64,000 nucleotides of DNA from Acanthaster planci (lineage: Eukaryota; Echinodermata; Asteroidea; Valvatida; Acanthasteridae). Position 1 is the stretch's first letter, and each line of letters starts with the position of its first letter. The notes beneath the pieces were generated by a model, which searched no databases, was not told where the DNA came from, and saw nothing but the letters and a program-made list of their open reading frames with translations. The stretch is taken from contig NW_019091503.1 in assembly GCF_001949145.1 (NCBI RefSeq), forward strand, positions 162,730-226,729, in the 5' to 3' direction. Below are positions 62,201 to 64,000 of this stretch, one piece after another. The translations under genes were made by a program, and so were the position numbers.

Positions 62201-64000
62201 TTTTTGTTTGTCTTTTCATTCCCTTACCTTTCCTTTTGTACCTTTTTTTTAAAATTTGAGGAGATTTGGCAAAGCAAAAAAGCACATTTCCAGTATGGGA
62301 ACGCATGTCGTGTCTACACACGGGCTGTAATTAGACAGTCAGCATGTAAGTAGTGTGCGAGTGCTGCAATTGGGCAAGCGGCAGCAGCCAGGCTTTAGCT
62401 GCGGCACAAACAAACTTGCCTTCCGTGCGTTCACATGGCCTCTGTAAAGAATCAACGATTGGACTGCGTGCTTGCGGGCTACATTTGGACAACAATGGCA
62501 ATCAGGCTTTCTTGAAAGCCAGGATTTGTTTAAGCTGTGGTCACAAGAAGTCGATTACAAAAGCACTGGCTGCAAGCACGCTAGTGTCCTCATGCAAACA
62601 GACTAAGTGCGGTTTGCAGAAATATACTATAATTAATATAACTAAAGTCTTGTGATCCTTTTCCACTTATTGTTTGCGATTTGGCAGCAGTCCTTTTGGA
62701 TCACTCCTTCAAAAACTTCAAGTTAAGCAGATGTAGTAGTTTGGGCATTTCTAATTATAGTGGTATTTCTGTACATAAAGCCTATTCCTTTCGTAGGAAT
62801 CAAGAATGTCTTTGAGATAAGCGGAGTTTCAAGTTAACTGACTTTGAGAGTTTACTGTAGCTCATTTGCTGTCCTAATCCTCCTCCCCCAAAAACCAAGT
62901 TTATCCTTTCCCTACAAACCTGGCTTGGGATTCCCATTTCAAGATGTGAAGGTACAGGTACATGTGTATAAATAAGCCCTTTTCACAGGACGACAAAAAC
63001 TTGCAAGGCTTGAGGCACAATTTCGGAGCGGGGATTGTTTACTTTACAAACCACAATCATGTCCTTTCACATGGCACCGTGTAACATTTCACAAGCATTC
63101 CTTTAGATGTGAACGCTTAATCCACGGGTTGCCAGTGAGCTCCACACTTACTGAGCGCAAATACCACTAGTACCAGCGCAATGTGAGGTCAAAGGTTGGA
63201 GACCATCGATGAAAAATGGCTGCACTACATCGGCAAAGTCAAACTTGCAGACAAAAATACATCCCGAAACCAATGTTTCGGAGAGTACCAAGAAGCAGAA
63301 AAGTTTCAAGAAGAGCTGGGAGTATGATGAGACTCTCAGCCTTATAACTGCCATGGAAAATGCCACGATTATGGTGAAAATGGACGGCATGGTCATCAAC
63401 GGCGGGAAGTTGCAGGAGGTATTACCGATCACACCGGCGAGCAGTGCCATGAAGTTAAAGGCGCGCACACGTTGTGTAGGGTTGGAGGTCACTACACATG
63501 CGCAATGTGTAGGTTATCGCAGGGGACGTTGTACAATAATCATCCATCCAATAATCACCCATGCATCCATTCATACGACCATTTCTCATGGGTTGCTCAA
63601 GAAATCTTCCGCTAGCGGAAGATATTTCGTAAATATGGACCTCCTCCAAAATACGGTATCTCAAGGATTCACCAGGAATGCTCGTCACTCTCAAGCACTG
63701 GCGACCTTTCACACGATGGCACTTTTGTAAGATTTCTCAAGCATGACAAAATTTCTCAAACCTTGCTAGTTTTTTGTCGTCATGTGAAAAGGGCTTTAAC
63801 TACCAATTATTTATAAATGAACAAAACAAAAAACCCTTCCCGACTTACGTCCTACATAGACTGTTGCTGATGTTTGATAGTTGTTCGGATTCCAACCGTC
63901 ACAGTTGAAGCAGCAACGATACGTCATTCCTTCATTGCCTCCTTCTTCAGGCATTCGGAGGTCTTGCAGGTGTAAGATGGAAGTACGACTGTTTGTGACC
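52116..64000 (-). CDS. gp130-like class I cytokine receptor, 13 exons, 5' end off window
   Basis: Cell-surface receptor expected to signal through JAK/STAT. Exons in transcript order: 64000-63849 (partial), 61181-61052, 59976-59822, 58723-58539, 57993-57852, 57624-57536, 57373-57256, 57031-56933, 56783-56642, 56326-56178, 55763-55446, 54390-54251, 53252-52116. They join in phase to about 985 codons ending in TGA. Layout: Ig-like, cytokine-binding modules D2 and D3 with WSEWS, three fibronectin III domains, membrane segment (IIIAVLISAFSILLLVFCF), long tail. This is the layout of gp130/IL6ST and relatives, whereas shorter class I receptors lack the membrane-proximal FN3 set. The tail has YMMQ and YVLQ, the YxxQ form used to dock STAT3. 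Signal peptide and start are to the right of base 64000. It could be the gp130, LIFR or Domeless type; orthology cannot be assigned by eye. Confidence 0.9.
54251..54390 (-). CDS. Cytokine receptor transmembrane and juxtamembrane exon
   Basis: Encodes one hydrophobic span (AIIIAVLISAFSILLLVFCF) followed by YTVRHSALMKPSPNPYFIDG. The proline pair in KPSPNP sits where a JAK-binding box 1 is expected; it is a plausible but imperfect box 1. Phase 0 at its 3' end allows a direct join to the final exon. Confidence 0.85.
55446..57624 (-). CDS. Cytokine receptor: three membrane-proximal fibronectin III domains
   Basis: D4 uses 57624-57536, 57373-57256 and 57031-56933. D5 uses 56783-56642 and 56326-56178. 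D6 is a single exon, 55763-55446. FN3 marks are visible: QLTWQPP and YDVHIAAYTTKGAGPYS (D4), IVVAWAEPSNPHG and LQPYTKYDIWVIIHNKVGKG (D5), LRWEPPETINGPFFGYEVHYW (D6). The start of the third D4 exon was set at 57031 because it has a good pyrimidine tract, keeps phase and restores the FN3 strand order. Confidence 0.85.
57852..58723 (-). CDS. Cytokine receptor D3 with WSEWS motif, two exons
   Basis: Exons 58723-58539 and 57993-57852. The first gives NPPTGLNLTFLQHG and WLSWEIP (A-C strands). The second gives YMVRVACQLNSASFWSEWSP, with an exact WSxWS box, the class I receptor signature, at about 57889-57903. Domain-boundary introns are phase 1. Confidence 0.9.
59587..59758. mobile_element. Small TIR element, receptor intron
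   Basis: The left end CAGGGGTGTGAG and right end CTCACACCTGTG form an inverted pair about 170 bp apart. AT-rich interior with several GCTGAAATCA-like words. Non-coding. Confidence 0.5.
59822..61181 (-). CDS. Cytokine receptor D2 (first cytokine-binding module), two exons
   Basis: Exons 61181-61052 and 59976-59822. They encode PPFPVENLQC, then FTCSWDRG and YVRYKERV, the hallmark C-x(n)-CxW pattern of class I receptor D2 domains. The second conserved cysteine pair of vertebrate D2 domains is not present. The join is phase 2 within the domain. Confidence 0.85.
60502..60960. mobile_element. MITE family copy B
   Basis: The better-kept copy of the 26420-26900 element. Its ends GAGTTCGGGCGGC and GCACCCGAACTC form inverted repeats. 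It lies in the cytokine receptor intron between the two D2 exons. No coding potential. Confidence 0.75.
61727..62857. mobile_element. Tigger/pogo-like non-autonomous element (Tc1-mariner type ends)
   Basis: The left end CAGTCAACTCTTGATAAATC and the right end (reverse complement CAGTAAACTCTCAAAGTCAG) resemble Tigger-type termini, with TA at the right flank. About 1.1 kb in the large receptor intron between the Ig and D2 exons. No intact transposase. Confidence 0.5.
62975..63795. mobile_element. DNA transposon remnant with 40-bp terminal inverted repeats
   Basis: Left AGCCCTTTTCACAGGACGAC and right (reverse complement AGCCCTTTTCACATGACGAC) continue for about 40 bp (ACAAAAACTTGCAAGGCTTGAG type). 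A plus-strand frame at 63209-63730 includes KKSWEYDETLSLITAMEN, which looks like part of a Myb/SANT-like DNA-binding helix set. No perfect target duplication found. It lies in the receptor intron between the Ig and D2 exons. Confidence 0.65.
63604..63623. repeat. 20-bp perfect palindrome
   Basis: ATCTTCCGCTAGCGGAAGAT reads the same on both strands. It sits inside the transposon remnant. Confidence 0.9.
63849..64000 (-). CDS. Cytokine receptor exon: end of N-terminal Ig-like domain
   Basis: Partial at the window edge. It encodes TSILHLQDL, then EGMTYRCCFNC and ATVYVG, the E-F-G strands of an Ig-like domain with the second Cys (YRC). It ends at a perfect GTAAGT donor, phase 1, and joins 61181. 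gp130 has such a domain in front of its cytokine-binding region. Confidence 0.75.

Noticed and set aside
63209-63730. A host protein-coding gene in the receptor intron
   Set aside because: It lies wholly between 40-bp inverted repeats, so it is better read as a transposon remnant.
1-64000. Operon, CRISPR, riboswitch or other prokaryotic features; tRNA or rRNA genes
   Set aside because: The window is intron-rich eukaryotic DNA. No cloverleaf or rRNA-like sequence was noticed by eye; a covariance-model scan would be needed to exclude small RNAs.

Overview
The window is eukaryotic nuclear DNA, AT-rich, with GT-AG introns, three assembly gaps (14758-15146, 33248-33556, 50933-51147) and many small inverted-repeat elements. 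The gene set, frequent TACATGTA and TAGGCCTA words and the miniature elements suggest a marine invertebrate, probably a non-vertebrate deuterostome (echinoderm, hemichordate or cephalochordate). The exact taxon cannot be read from the sequence. Three large genes lie head to tail on the minus strand, and a fourth gene sits on the plus strand inside an intron of one of them.

Reading along the minus strand, the first gene (right edge to 52116) encodes a class I cytokine receptor with the gp130 layout. The order is an Ig-like domain (5' end outside the window), a two-module cytokine-binding region ending in WSEWS, three fibronectin III domains, one membrane segment and a 378-residue tail carrying two YxxQ (STAT-type) sites. 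The second gene (46667-36444) is a complete 18-exon NAGLU, lysosomal alpha-N-acetylglucosaminidase, of 769 residues. The third gene (34348 to beyond the left edge) is CPLANE1 (JBTS17/C5orf42), a ciliogenesis and planar polarity effector. I could assemble 31 coding exons for it, about 3,626 codons, with every intron phase consistent. Its C-terminus is off the window.

Inside the 9.1 kb CPLANE1 intron 8, on the opposite strand, lies an intronless reading frame (21047-23434, 795 aa). It encodes a secreted-signal, Ig-domain, single-pass receptor whose roughly 420-residue tail is packed with phosphotyrosine-type motifs (YxxM, YxxP, YxxL, YENV). I do not recognise it as a named gene.

The introns and intergenic DNA carry several inverted-repeat elements: a hAT-like element, a long inverted repeat, two perfect or near-perfect foldbacks, a Tigger-like element, a two-copy MITE family, and a five-copy family of about 60-72 bp whose ends read like telomere repeats. 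The genes show no operon logic. CPLANE1 works in cilia, NAGLU in lysosomes, and the two receptors at the cell surface. Exon limits were set by eye from splice consensus, reading frame and phase, without transcripts.
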